32,237 bases of DNA from a virus, in the IMG/VR virus record IMGVR_UViG_3300027983_000068, positions 1 to 32,237 of that record; one strand, 5' to 3'. The position numbers were made by a program, and so were the translations under genes. The notes under the pieces were generated by a model, which worked only from the letters and a program-made list of their open reading frames with translations, was not told where the DNA came from and did not search any database. Shown one piece after another: positions 13,287 through 19,222 of this stretch (positions within the stretch are counted from its first letter, which is position 1; each line of letters starts with the position of its first letter).

Positions 13287-13437
13287 GACAGTCACACTCG
13301 CAGACCTGCAGCGCTCTATCCCAGTCTGAGATGTAACTGGACCTGCAACCCTCGTGGTCTACCTCGGGCCCGGGTAGGCACCAACCGAACAGCCGAGGTG
13401 CGGCTGCCCGGTCGGTACTCGGGTCACGGGAGGTCAT
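13276..13437 (-). CDS. Small Cys-rich 53-aa protein
   Basis: A short frame, MTSRDPSTDRAAAPRLFGWC onward, with Cys at about residues 20, 31, 46, 48 and 50 and a terminal CECDCHGR. The CxCxCH end is a pattern of small metal-binding proteins in actinobacteria. It overlaps both neighbours (14 bp and 11 bp) and fills what would otherwise be a 137-bp hole in a fully packed gene array. The ribosome site is weak. Confidence 0.55.
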   Translation of the reverse strand: MTSRDPSTDRAAAPRLFGWCLPGPEVDHEGCRSSYISDWDRALQVCECDCHGR

Positions 13438-13660
13438 TGTAGCCACGGTCTTCTAGGTACATGGTCACTGCATGCTGGGCGACGGCCAAATCCGGGAGGA
13501 GATCGCGCAGCAGTTCGAGGTCGTTCGACTGGACCGCTGCGTCGCAGAGCCTCAACAGTTCGCGTGTCCGGGAGAAGTCCCGGCGTAGCGAAGTCTTACT
13601 GAGAGCAGCACCGGACCATTGGTTTCTGGGGATGAATGACCGTTCGGTTGATGAGGTCAT
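13424..13660 (-). CDS. Hypothetical 78-aa helical protein
   Basis: A charged helical protein (SRTRELLRLCDAAVQSNDLE, LLRDLLPDLAVAQHAVTMYL) with no recognised domain. Start ATG 13660 (TGATG overlap with the upstream stop) or GTG 13663. A protein-protein or nucleic-acid-binding helical bundle is plausible. Unknown function. Confidence 0.6.
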   Translation of the reverse strand: MTSSTERSFIPRNQWSGAALSKTSLRRDFSRTRELLRLCDAAVQSNDLELLRDLLPDLAVAQHAVTMYLEDRGYNDLP

Positions 13661-13965
13661 CACTCCACCTCCGTCAGTACCGTTACGGCCCGAGCCTCGA
13701 CGATGTGGCCACCCGCTCCGAACAGGAACGGCTGCTCCAACGCTGCCAGCCGGCCGTGGCTGGCGAGCAACGCTGGGATCCCCCGCTCGAACTTGGCGTG
13801 CTTCTTCTCGGCCAGCGCCTCAGTGCCCGACCATGAGAACTCCCGGGCCCGGACCCTCCCGGTGTTGTATGTGACTTCGAGGAAGGTGACCCGGGTGAAA
13901 ACCCCGGGTGTGGTGATCCGGTATTCGTGCCCGGTGGCTGGGTGCGTCGCGATGAAAGTAGTCAT
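13660..13965 (-). CDS. 101-aa protein, distant relative of the cassette-2/-5 family
   Basis: Begins MTTFIATHPATGHEYRI, close to the MN.HTA...TG.VY.RNS opening of the two MN(R/K)HTA proteins, followed by a strand-like FTRVTFLEVTYNTGRVRAREF and a helix with Lys (ALAEKKHAKFERG). The middle parts align in pattern (a Trp/Ser turn, then LAEK.. helix). GGAGG is 7 nt before ATG 13965. It follows the 94-aa gene by 1 nt. Function unknown. Confidence 0.65.
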   Translation of the reverse strand: MTTFIATHPATGHEYRITTPGVFTRVTFLEVTYNTGRVRAREFSWSGTEALAEKKHAKFERGIPALLASHGRLAALEQPFLFGAGGHIVEARAVTVLTEVE

Positions 13966-13966
13966 T

Positions 13967-14251
13967 TCAGACCTCCAAGTAACCGAAAGCGGCCAAGGCG
14001 ACTGCGGTCGCAGTGACAACCCCGGAGAGCCGAGTTGCGGAGACTGCAGTGATCCCGCGCAAGTGGCAGATTAAGACGTGGCCATCGGCCTCGTGGATCT
14101 CCACGTGTGGGTTGGCCCCTGTGTCGTTCCGGTAGGCACGGATCGTGCCCATGTCGCTTACGAGGACTGTGAGGTCCTCGGTCTCGAGGATCTCGACCGT
14201 GTCAGCGAAGAGGAACGCCCGGTCTTGTGTGCTTGCTGCGTATGTTGTCAT
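13967..14251 (-). CDS. Cassette-3 gene: 94-aa small-protein family member
   Basis: First gene behind promoter element 3. ATG 14251 is fixed by AAGGGAGAATCAA in the repeat. The pattern (ETEDLTVLVSDMGTIRAYRN, HVEIHEADGHVLICHLRG, ATAVALAAFGYLEV) matches the 99-aa protein at 15376-15675 (VSVEFHENDGHYYVRLLHG, DAIVAAVLGYLDV), giving a shared xVEx-HE-DGH core and GYL-V end. These are probably paralogues. Function unknown. Confidence 0.75.
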   Translation of the reverse strand: MTTYAASTQDRAFLFADTVEILETEDLTVLVSDMGTIRAYRNDTGANPHVEIHEADGHVLICHLRGITAVSATRLSGVVTATAVALAAFGYLEV

Positions 14252-14358
14252 TTGATTCTCCCTTGTTAGCGGCCACGACCCCTCGCGACCTGTTAGGGTC
14301 AGCCTACCACATTAGAGCCCGGACCCCTAACACCAATACCCTCCCGGCGCGTCGAACC
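14252..14358 (-). promoter_or_regulatory. Promoter/operator/5'UTR element, copy 3
   Basis: TTAGGG, 18 nt, extended -10 TGG-TAGGCT (about 14309-14301), 20-nt hairpin at 14290-14271, AAGGGAG. Heptamers at 14326-14332 and 14291-14297, again 28 bp apart. A terminator-like hairpin stands just upstream. Confidence 0.85.
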
Positions 14359-14370
14359 CGGGTATGCAGG

Positions 14371-14402
14371 AGGAGGGACCGCCCAAACGGGCAGCCCCTC
14401 CT
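14371..14402 (-). terminator. Terminator-like hairpin before element 3
   Basis: Outer arms AGGAGGG/CCCTCCT (14371-14377, 14396-14402) and inner GCCC/GGGC (14381-14384, 14389-14392), 13 nt after the stop of the 70-aa gene. No U-run follows on the minus strand. Its design is shared with the hairpin before element 4, so it belongs to the cassette. Confidence 0.5.
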
Positions 14403-14415
14403 GTGGCGAGCGTTG

Positions 14416-14628
14416 TTACGAGTTGCGCGCTATGTACATGCACACGTCCAGCCTGCGCACGGCGCTGTTCGACGAGGTCCAGCCGGCGTATTTGTCCTTC
14501 TTGGACCGGAAGTGCTCGCACAAGTGGGACGCTTCTGGGTACGTGACCCAGTCCGGGGTCCCAAACTCTTCGATGGCTTTGCGTTGGATGAATAGAGCCC
14601 GGAGCCCGGAGCGCTGGCGTTTGTTCAT
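14416..14628 (-). CDS. Hypothetical 70-aa protein
   Basis: A basic protein (MNKRQRSGLRALFIQRKAIE, then HLCEHFRSKKDKYAGW and AVRRLDVCMYIARN). The C-terminal half could form a helix-turn-helix, but I see no firm match. ATG 14628 overlaps the upstream stop by ATGA. It is the last gene of cassette 4 and is followed by a hairpin, so transcription from element 4 probably stops or weakens here. Confidence 0.6.
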   Translation of the reverse strand: MNKRQRSGLRALFIQRKAIEEFGTPDWVTYPEASHLCEHFRSKKDKYAGWTSSNSAVRRLDVCMYIARNS

Positions 14629-14909
14629 GACAGGTCTTCGAAGTAGCGCACTACCAGACTGGCAACGAACTCAGGAGTGTAACACCCGAGCCCGGGGACT
14701 GATGACGTCTCGAACAGTTGGGCTCCGTCCCAAGCCTCGACGGTTATGGAATGGCCGGTGTCCGTGAGGAGCACCAACACGTCCGTCCCGGGTCGCGTGA
14801 CAGCGAATATCTCGGTGTCCGAGATCCGACGTGCAACTTTCAGTTTGTGGTCGAACTCGAGGGCCTCGACAACGTCGAGGACCTCCGGCCGGCCCCGGTC
14901 GGCGCTCAT
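14625..14909 (-). CDS. Hypothetical 94-aa protein of the cassette small-protein family
   Basis: The sequence contains VLVLLTDTGHSITVEAWDG, then a CYTPEFVASLVVRYFEDLS end. The 158-aa cassette-1 protein has VEVTLYDGRR and TPEFVRDVVRSAL in the same order, so a distant relation is likely. ATG 14909 overlaps the upstream stop by ATGA. Function unknown. Confidence 0.65.
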   Translation of the reverse strand: MSADRGRPEVLDVVEALEFDHKLKVARRISDTEIFAVTRPGTDVLVLLTDTGHSITVEAWDGAQLFETSSVPGLGCYTPEFVASLVVRYFEDLS

Positions 14910-15211
14910 GCGACACCACTGACACGGTCGCCGAGCAGACCCGACACGAACGACTGGATGACCCGAGACATCGGACGCAGATCGTCGAGGTCGTCCTCCC
15001 AAGCCTCGAGGATGTCCGCAGCCTGTGGGAATCGTACGAGCAACTCGGCCACGATCTCGTTGATCACGGTGTTCAGTGCTTTCATGTCGATCGTGTTGCC
15101 GATCTCGGCGGCGCGGCACTGGAGGTACCGGCCGATCCTGAGTGCGTCGAGCAGTGTTTGGTTGTTGGCCTCGCTGGTGGACCCGGTGAGCCCGGTGAGT
15201 GCTCTGTTCAT
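14906..15211 (-). CDS. Cassette-4 gene: 101-aa helical protein
   Basis: First gene behind promoter element 4 (ATG 15211, AAGGGAG in the repeat). It is mostly helical (NQTLLDALRIGRYLQCRAAE, MKALNTVINEIVAELLVRF, a very acidic EAWEDDLDDL, then VIQSFVSGLLG). No motif recognised and no resemblance to the other cassette-first genes. It is followed by two coupled genes before the next hairpin. Confidence 0.7.
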   Translation of the reverse strand: MNRALTGLTGSTSEANNQTLLDALRIGRYLQCRAAEIGNTIDMKALNTVINEIVAELLVRFPQAADILEAWEDDLDDLRPMSRVIQSFVSGLLGDRVSGVA

Positions 15212-15320
15212 TTGATTCTCCCTTGTTAGCGGCCACGACCCCTCGCGACCTGTTAGGAACAGTTTATCATCCCGGGACCCGGACCCCTAACACCAATCCC
15301 CCTGCTGGCGTGTCGAGCCC
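15212..15320 (-). promoter_or_regulatory. Promoter/operator/5'UTR element, copy 4
   Basis: TTAGGG, 18 nt, extended -10 TGA-TAAACT (about 15269-15261), the best -10 of the five, then hairpin 15250-15231 and AAGGGAG. Heptamers at 15286-15292 and 15251-15257, 28 bp apart. Confidence 0.87.
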
Positions 15321-15332
15321 GGACATACGGAA

Positions 15333-15360
15333 GGAGGGCCGCCCGTCTGGGCGACCCTCC
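15333..15360 (-). terminator. Terminator-like hairpin before element 4
   Basis: GGAGGG/CCCTCC outer arms (15333-15338, 15355-15360) with inner CGCCC/GGGCG, 15 nt after a stop codon. Only a short TT follows. Same two-part design as the hairpin at 14371-14402. Confidence 0.5.
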
Positions 15361-15375
15361 CGTGCCGAACTGGTA

Positions 15376-15675
15376 CTAGACGTCCAAGTAGCCGAGGACT
15401 GCAGCGACGATCGCGTCGTGGGACACGAGCCCACCGAACTCTGTCCACGCGACGAGCCGGCGTCCGTGCAACAACCGGACGTAGTAGTGGCCGTCGTTCT
15501 CGTGGAACTCGACGGACACGTCCTCGTTGGCGTTGTTCCGGCAGACTGCCACAACGCCCCGGGAGTGCCAAGAAACGCACACCATGCGCCAGTTCTGAAG
15601 CGACGCTGCCGCGTCCTTCAGAACCAACTCCCGATCCGCCGCTACCGCTTCCAGAATCGAGCGGTCCGAGCGCAT
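15376..15675 (-). CDS. Hypothetical 99-aa protein, paralogue of the 94-aa cassette-3 protein
   Basis: Helical start (SILEAVAADRELVLKDAAAS) then strands with CVSWHSRGVVAVCRN, DVSVEFHENDGHYYVRLLHG and the end AIVAAVLGYLDV. The VEFHE-DGH core and GYLDV terminus match the 13967-14251 protein. ATG 15675 overlaps the upstream TGA by one base (TGATG), the same junction as at 12359. The short hairpin that follows ends the cassette. Confidence 0.7.
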   Translation of the reverse strand: MRSDRSILEAVAADRELVLKDAAASLQNWRMVCVSWHSRGVVAVCRNNANEDVSVEFHENDGHYYVRLLHGRRLVAWTEFGGLVSHDAIVAAVLGYLDV

Positions 15676-15959
15676 CACGCCACCTCCGCTTCCAAGATTT
15701 GGACTTCGAACTTCGCGATGTCCAAAGGGAGAACCCCAAAATCGGAGGTCAACTTCCGCATCGCCTTCTCCGCGAGGTCGAGCCGGCTGGTCCAAGTCCC
15801 GAACTGAGGTGCGTCGTACTGGCCGCCGAGGACCACTGCCGCGACTCGGCCGTCAGTGTAGTAGAAGTCCGCAACCACGACGTGGCTGTAGGTGCGGGTC
15901 TTGCTGTTCCGCGTGTAGACCCGGCCGGTGGTCGGGTTGGTTGCTGTGTGCTTGTTCAT
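15675..15959 (-). CDS. Cassette-5 gene: 94-aa paralogue of the 12359-12679 protein
   Basis: First gene behind promoter element 5. MNKHTATNPTTGRVYTRNSK at the start, YSHVVVADFYYTDGRVAAVV, then a helix (LDLAEKAMRKLTSDFG) and the LEAEVA end. It shares start, end and 3' flanking DNA with the cassette-2 gene. The start ATG 15959 follows AAGGGAG. Function unknown; small and promoter-proximal genes of this type are often host-takeover factors, but nothing in the sequence proves it. Confidence 0.8.
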   Translation of the reverse strand: MNKHTATNPTTGRVYTRNSKTRTYSHVVVADFYYTDGRVAAVVLGGQYDAPQFGTWTSRLDLAEKAMRKLTSDFGVLPLDIAKFEVQILEAEVA

Positions 15960-16066
15960 TTGGTTCTCCCTTGATTTGCGGCCACGACCCCTCGCGACCT
16001 GTTAGGGACAGCCTACCATACGGGAACCCGGACCCCTAACACCAATCCCCTCCCGGCGCGTCGGAC
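15960..16066 (-). promoter_or_regulatory. Promoter/operator/5'UTR element, copy 5
   Basis: TTAGGG, 18 nt, extended -10 TGG-TAGGCT (about 16018-16010), hairpin 15999-15980, AAGGGAG. Heptamers at 16035-16041 and 16000-16006, 28 bp apart. It is the first promoter after the end of the structural and lysis operon, and directly borders the tandem 62-bp repeat. Confidence 0.85.
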
Positions 16067-16189
16067 CTCGGAATCCCCGCCTAATCCCCGGATTTCGAGG
16101 GATCACCGAGTATGAGACCAGCCCCGGGCTCGGAATCCCCGCCTAATCCCCGGATTTCGAGGGATCACCGAGTATGAGACCAGCCCCGG
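16067..16189. repeat. Two tandem 61-bp repeats, period 62
   Basis: Copies at 16067-16127 and 16129-16189 are identical over ctcggaatccccgcctaatc and onward to gagaccagccccgg. Each copy holds AATCCCCG twice and an ATCCC...GGGAT inverted pair. No gene is seen. They could be regulator-binding or recombination sites at the border between late genes and the promoter array. Confidence 0.9.
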
Positions 16190-16196
16190 ACACAAG

Positions 16197-16238
16197 TGTT
16201 GGGGCCCCAACCAGCCGCAGCCGATCGGAGCCCCAACA
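16197..16238. repeat. 9-bp inverted repeat containing a 12-bp palindrome
   Basis: TGTTGGGGC (16197-16205) pairs with GCCCCAACA (16230-16238), and TTGGGGCCCCAA (16199-16210) is itself a perfect palindrome. It lies in the gene-free stretch 16190-16358 after the exonuclease operon, next to an intrinsic terminator. It may be part of the termination zone. Confidence 0.6.
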
Positions 16239-16246
16239 CACACAAG

Positions 16247-16270
16247 AAAAAAACAACCCGAGAACGGGCA
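16247..16270 (-). terminator. Intrinsic terminator of the structural/lysis/exonuclease operon
   Basis: On the minus strand GCCCG-TTCT-CGGG is followed by TTGTTTTTTT: a short GC stem and a real U-run, about 90 nt after the last stop codon (16359). The best Rho-independent terminator in the window. A second stem (GGAGCC/GGCTCC, about 16290-16315) lies between the gene and this site. Confidence 0.7.
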
Positions 16271-16358
16271 AGGAGAACGCCTCCGGGAGCCTCGCGGCTC
16301 CGGCAGGCACGCTCAGGCCCCGGAGGACCTCAAGCCCTCGGAGACCCCAAGACGGCCC

Positions 16359-16589
16359 TCACTCGTCGAAATACCAAGACAAGTCCTCCGAAAGGATCGT
16401 CTCCGGCGAGCGCTCCACCTGAGCACCAAACCCGAAAACCTGACTCGGGCCCTCGACCGGCGTAACCTCAGCCAGACACGCGAGGTTCAGAGACGTAGCC
16501 AACCGCAGCAAAGCCCGGATCTCCCGGATCGAAACCTCACCATCGAACCGGACCGACACCTCACCAACCTGCACCCGCACCCCAGCCAC
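16359..16589 (-). CDS. Hypothetical 76-aa protein
   Basis: Last gene of the long late operon. It begins VRVQVGEVSVRFDGEVSIRE after the start, followed by a helix (IRALLRLATSLNLACLAEV) and an acidic end (SEDLSWYFDE). GTG 16589 is the start, overlapping the exonuclease TAG by one base (TAGTG), the same junction as the gene pair at 17577. Function unknown. It is followed by 169 bp with no gene, which holds the terminator and palindromes. Confidence 0.65.
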   Translation of the reverse strand: MAGVRVQVGEVSVRFDGEVSIREIRALLRLATSLNLACLAEVTPVEGPSQVFGFGAQVERSPETILSEDLSWYFDE

Positions 16590-17353
16590 TAGACCGGCCG
16601 CGTCTCGCCGTTGCGCAGGACCTTCGCCCAAACGCCACACCCGGAACACTGCACCAACGGCCACGAACTCGACTTCGAACGAGACAACCCATGTGGCACC
16701 AAAGCGCCAGAGCCGCAGGAGTAACACGACGACATCGAGCCCGACCACAGACCGGCATGGGGAGTTTTGATCCAAGGCTGCAGGAGCAAGAACAACTGCT
16801 CAGTGATCACGACGTCTTGGATGTTGTAACGCCGGAACTTCGCCCAAGCCTTCTCGTCACCAGCCATGACCCGGTTCCACAGTTCCATCCCGCCAGTCTC
16901 CAACTTCGAGTCCAACCCGACAGCGCTCGTCACGTAACCGAGTTTGTTACTCAGCATTTTGAAATTGCGACGCATCACAGTCAGCAGGTCCACGTGCAAC
17001 ACAGGAGACGGAGGTACCAACCCAGCGAGCAGGAACTCCCTATTCATGTGTGGGATGTCGAACCGCACGTGGTTGTAACCAACCACGATGTCGGCGTCGT
17101 TCAGAGCCTCCCACGCAGCAGCCACCATCTCTTCCTTCCCACCAGCACGCTCCGAATAGAAGAACGGCCGCTTCTCACCTAACCACTTACCAGCGAAACA
17201 CAACATCCGGGAAGGCTCCACCACTTGCGAAGTGGAGACGTTCTGATCGAACAAACCCCAGACGTACGCCAACGCCGGGCTGGTCTCGATGTCTAAGGTC
17301 AGGACGCGCGGAGGAGCCGGGACTAGCAACCCCAAACCGCTGGCCAGCGTCAT
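16589..17353 (-). CDS. DnaQ-fold 3'-5' exonuclease with C-terminal zinc ribbon
   Basis: A 254-aa RNase H-like exonuclease. It has LTLDIETS (Asp21, Glu23; Exo I), DIVVGYNHVRFDIPHMNREF with the Exo II Asp, and RRYNIQDVVITEQLFLL with the Exo III Tyr...Asp, as in the YprB-type group. The C-terminal CYSCGSGAL and VQCSGCGVW form a CxxC...CxxC zinc ribbon, not needed for the nuclease fold and perhaps for nucleic-acid binding. There is no polymerase domain, so it is a free exonuclease. ATG 17353 makes an ATGA overlap with the upstream gene. Lying in the late operon rather than near the primase-helicase is unusual, but it may still serve replication or proofreading in trans. Confidence 0.85.
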   Translation of the reverse strand: MTLASGLGLLVPAPPRVLTLDIETSPALAYVWGLFDQNVSTSQVVEPSRMLCFAGKWLGEKRPFFYSERAGGKEEMVAAAWEALNDADIVVGYNHVRFDIPHMNREFLLAGLVPPSPVLHVDLLTVMRRNFKMLSNKLGYVTSAVGLDSKLETGGMELWNRVMAGDEKAWAKFRRYNIQDVVITEQLFLLLQPWIKTPHAGLWSGSMSSCYSCGSGALVPHGLSRSKSSSWPLVQCSGCGVWAKVLRNGETRPV

Positions 17354-17577
17354 GGTTTGGGACACAGCCCGCTACGGTGAGCGTACAGCGCGCCCTTACC
17401 CACCACGACCCCGTTGTCACCACAGACCAACGAAATCCGGGAGATGCTCAAAGCGCGATCCTCGATCGCGAGCACCAACGCACCCCGGTCAGGTTCCACC
17501 AGCAAGGCCAACGCCTTACAGACCGTGCACCTCAAAGGGACGAGTTTCGCGGCGTCCAACTCCGCAGCCAAACCCAC
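17350..17577 (-). CDS. Hypothetical 75-aa protein with CxxC
   Basis: Contains LRCTVCKALALLV near residue 16 and further Cys (VCGDNG, LCPKP), a possible zinc site with hydrophobic strands (GALVLAIEDRALSIS). GTG 17577 overlaps the endolysin TAG by one base. Longer in-frame starts would run further into the endolysin and are rejected. Function unknown. It precedes the exonuclease by an ATGA overlap. Confidence 0.6.
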   Translation of the reverse strand: MGLAAELDAAKLVPLRCTVCKALALLVEPDRGALVLAIEDRALSISRISLVCGDNGVVVGKGALYAHRSGLCPKP

Positions 17578-18062
17578 TAAGCAGCCCTCAGTCGTCTCCA
17601 CCAAGTAAGCCGGGTTTTCAACCGCTTACCTAAGATGGGCAACGGCCACAGCGCGCCGTTCTTCTCAGCAGCCGGTGTGAAAGAGATGTGGATGTGTTGC
17701 GTGTGCCCGTACCCGCTGCCACGGAACTTCCACCACGACGACTTGTACGTCCCGCTGGCGACCTTGTCCTCGTACACGACGTGCAAGACACGGTCACTAC
17801 CCGGCAGGCCAGAAGCGGCGTACTGGATCAGTTGCTTCGCGAGGTGCTTACCGTTGCGGCCCCGGCGCCACTTGCCACGGCCGAAGTTCTCATCAATATC
17901 CAGTGCGCGGACCCACCCGCGACTGTCCGGGTTGTGGTAACTGCTCCTCGATGCGTGCTCGGAGTCGCCGATACTGCCGTCGCTGGACCTGTCCCTGCCC
18001 GGGAATCGTGCGTCCAGTTGTGCGCGGAGAGTAACCCCGCCTTCCACCAGTTTCCACTTCAT
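17577..18062 (-). CDS. Endolysin, M15-like L-Ala-D-Glu peptidase
   Basis: A 161-aa peptidoglycan peptidase of the kind common in actinophage lysins. It has RDRSSDGSIGDSEHASRS (23-40), SYHNPD with His43, VRALDIDEN with the Asp pair (55, 57), and TQHIHISF with the zinc His (123/125) at the C-terminus. It cleaves the stem peptide cross-bridge region of the wall. It appears to be a single-domain enzyme with a basic C-terminal tail (KRLKTRLTWWRRLRAA) that may bind the wall. ATG 18062 overlaps the glycosidase stop by ATGA. The upstream in-frame extension of about 100 residues overlaps the glycosidase gene and is rejected. Confidence 0.88.
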   Translation of the reverse strand: MKWKLVEGGVTLRAQLDARFPGRDRSSDGSIGDSEHASRSSYHNPDSRGWVRALDIDENFGRGKWRRGRNGKHLAKQLIQYAASGLPGSDRVLHVVYEDKVASGTYKSSWWKFRGSGYGHTQHIHISFTPAAEKNGALWPLPILGKRLKTRLTWWRRLRAA

Positions 18063-18952
18063 TGTTTTGTCCTTTCGTTGGTGGCGGTCAGCCATGCGGC
18101 TGACTGCGTACCTACCGTCGTGACGACTTGCAGACCACCCAAGTCGGGCCGGTTTGCTGCGTACCAGTAGAGGAACTTGCCACCAGCGGCCGCGTACGTA
18201 TCGGCGACCAATTGCCGTGCCTTGTCTTCCGGGATCACCGGGCCGAGCAACCCGTAAGTGGTCTCCGTGATCCAGAGCCTGCTCGGTGCTCCGAGCCTCC
18301 GCATCTGCGCCACTGTACGGCGGAGCATCCACGCCCAACGGTGAGCGCCCCTCCCGACCTCCGGGTAGATGTGGCAAGTCATCGCGTCGACCGGCCAGTC
18401 CCGGCGTCGCAAAGCACGCAAGTATCTACGTGCACGCCGCATACCGCCGCTGGACTTCCGAGGCAGGACCGAAGCGGCAAGCACGAACGCGGCAGGGTCG
18501 GCCGCTTTCACGATCTCGTAGGCGCGCTCGGTCATGAGCGCCAGAGCGTTACACTGCGCAGTGGTGTACGGGTACAGGAAGTCCACCAGTTGCGGTTCGT
18601 TCCAGACCTCGTACGCTTGGATCTTGCCCTTGTACCGGGAGGCCAGTAGACCCACGAAATCGTAGAAAATCCGGAGGTCGAACGGCACCGAGTTAGTGCC
18701 CGGTCCGAGCCAAGGTGCGGCGTGTGGCTGGTCCGGGTATTTGGCCGCCCAACGCGGGCAGCCGCTGATCACGTACGTGACGTGTTTCCCTTGCGACTTA
18801 GCGACCAGTTCGTCCAGACGATCCCAGTTGTACACGCCCGGCGCGGTATGGATCTGGCACCAAGCGGCCCCCGCGTCCCAGATCCGTACGTGCGTCAGGC
18901 CCGTAGGTAACGGCTCAGTGAAATCCGGGTGCAAGCCGACTGTGCGGGTCAT
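18059..18952 (-). CDS. TIM-barrel glycoside hydrolase in the lysis cassette
   Basis: A 297-aa (beta/alpha)8 glycosidase of the GH5/GH39 clan-A kind. QAYEVWNEPQLVDF carries the acid/base Glu119 (the N-E pair), and LWITETTYG carries the likely nucleophile Glu230, with CHIYPEVG between as in the clan. There is no signal peptide. Lying between the holin and the endolysin, it is probably a second lysin that cuts a wall glycan (arabinogalactan, teichoic acid, or peptidoglycan sugar), or a tail-associated depolymerase made at the same time. The substrate is unknown. ATG 18952 overlaps the holin stop (ATGA). Confidence 0.8.
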   Translation of the reverse strand: MTRTVGLHPDFTEPLPTGLTHVRIWDAGAAWCQIHTAPGVYNWDRLDELVAKSQGKHVTYVISGCPRWAAKYPDQPHAAPWLGPGTNSVPFDLRIFYDFVGLLASRYKGKIQAYEVWNEPQLVDFLYPYTTAQCNALALMTERAYEIVKAADPAAFVLAASVLPRKSSGGMRRARRYLRALRRRDWPVDAMTCHIYPEVGRGAHRWAWMLRRTVAQMRRLGAPSRLWITETTYGLLGPVIPEDKARQLVADTYAAAGGKFLYWYAANRPDLGGLQVVTTVGTQSAAWLTATNERTKQ

Positions 18953-19167
18953 TCGATTAGGGACGGGCTCTCGGGGTCGCCGACCCCGGTGCTCGCGACG
19001 CTCATCAACAGCGAAGTCAAAGCAGCAAGAGCAGCGACGGAACCGGCCTGTGCCCAGTCGACCTCCAGTATGCCGAAGGTGTTGGCGCCGAAGAAACCAA
19101 CGAGCACCTGCGCGGCCGTGCGTACAGCACGTTCGGATGCGTCTTTCCAGAACTTAATTGTGTACAT
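18949..19167 (-). CDS. r1t-type holin
   Basis: A 72-aa holin with the family start MYTIKFWKDASERAVRTAAQ, one hydrophobic segment (VLVGFFGANTFGILEV), a short DWAQAGS turn and a second segment (AALAALTSLLMSVAST), ending in GDPESPSLIE. This is the typical order of the r1t holins of Gram-positive phages. It makes membrane lesions that free the endolysin. GAGAGG is 5 nt before ATG 19167. Confidence 0.9.
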   Translation of the reverse strand: MYTIKFWKDASERAVRTAAQVLVGFFGANTFGILEVDWAQAGSVAALAALTSLLMSVASTGVGDPESPSLIE

Positions 19168-19185
19168 GTTCGCCTCTCGGTTGGG

Positions 19186-19205
19186 AGCCGCACGTGAGTG
19201 CGGCT
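19186..19205 (-). repeat. 8-bp stem, 4-nt loop hairpin before the holin
   Basis: AGCCGCAC-tcac-GTGCGGCT is perfect, in the 55-nt gap before the holin ribosome site. It could slow transcription or hide upstream ends so that the holin and lysin are expressed differently from tail genes. No U-run, so not a classical terminator. Confidence 0.6.
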
Positions 19206-19222
19206 AGTTGGGGTTCTCCGTG

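Noticed and set aside
10421-16066. The five repeats as a CRISPR array
   Set aside because: Copies are about 0.7-2.2 kb apart with genes between and promoter features within.
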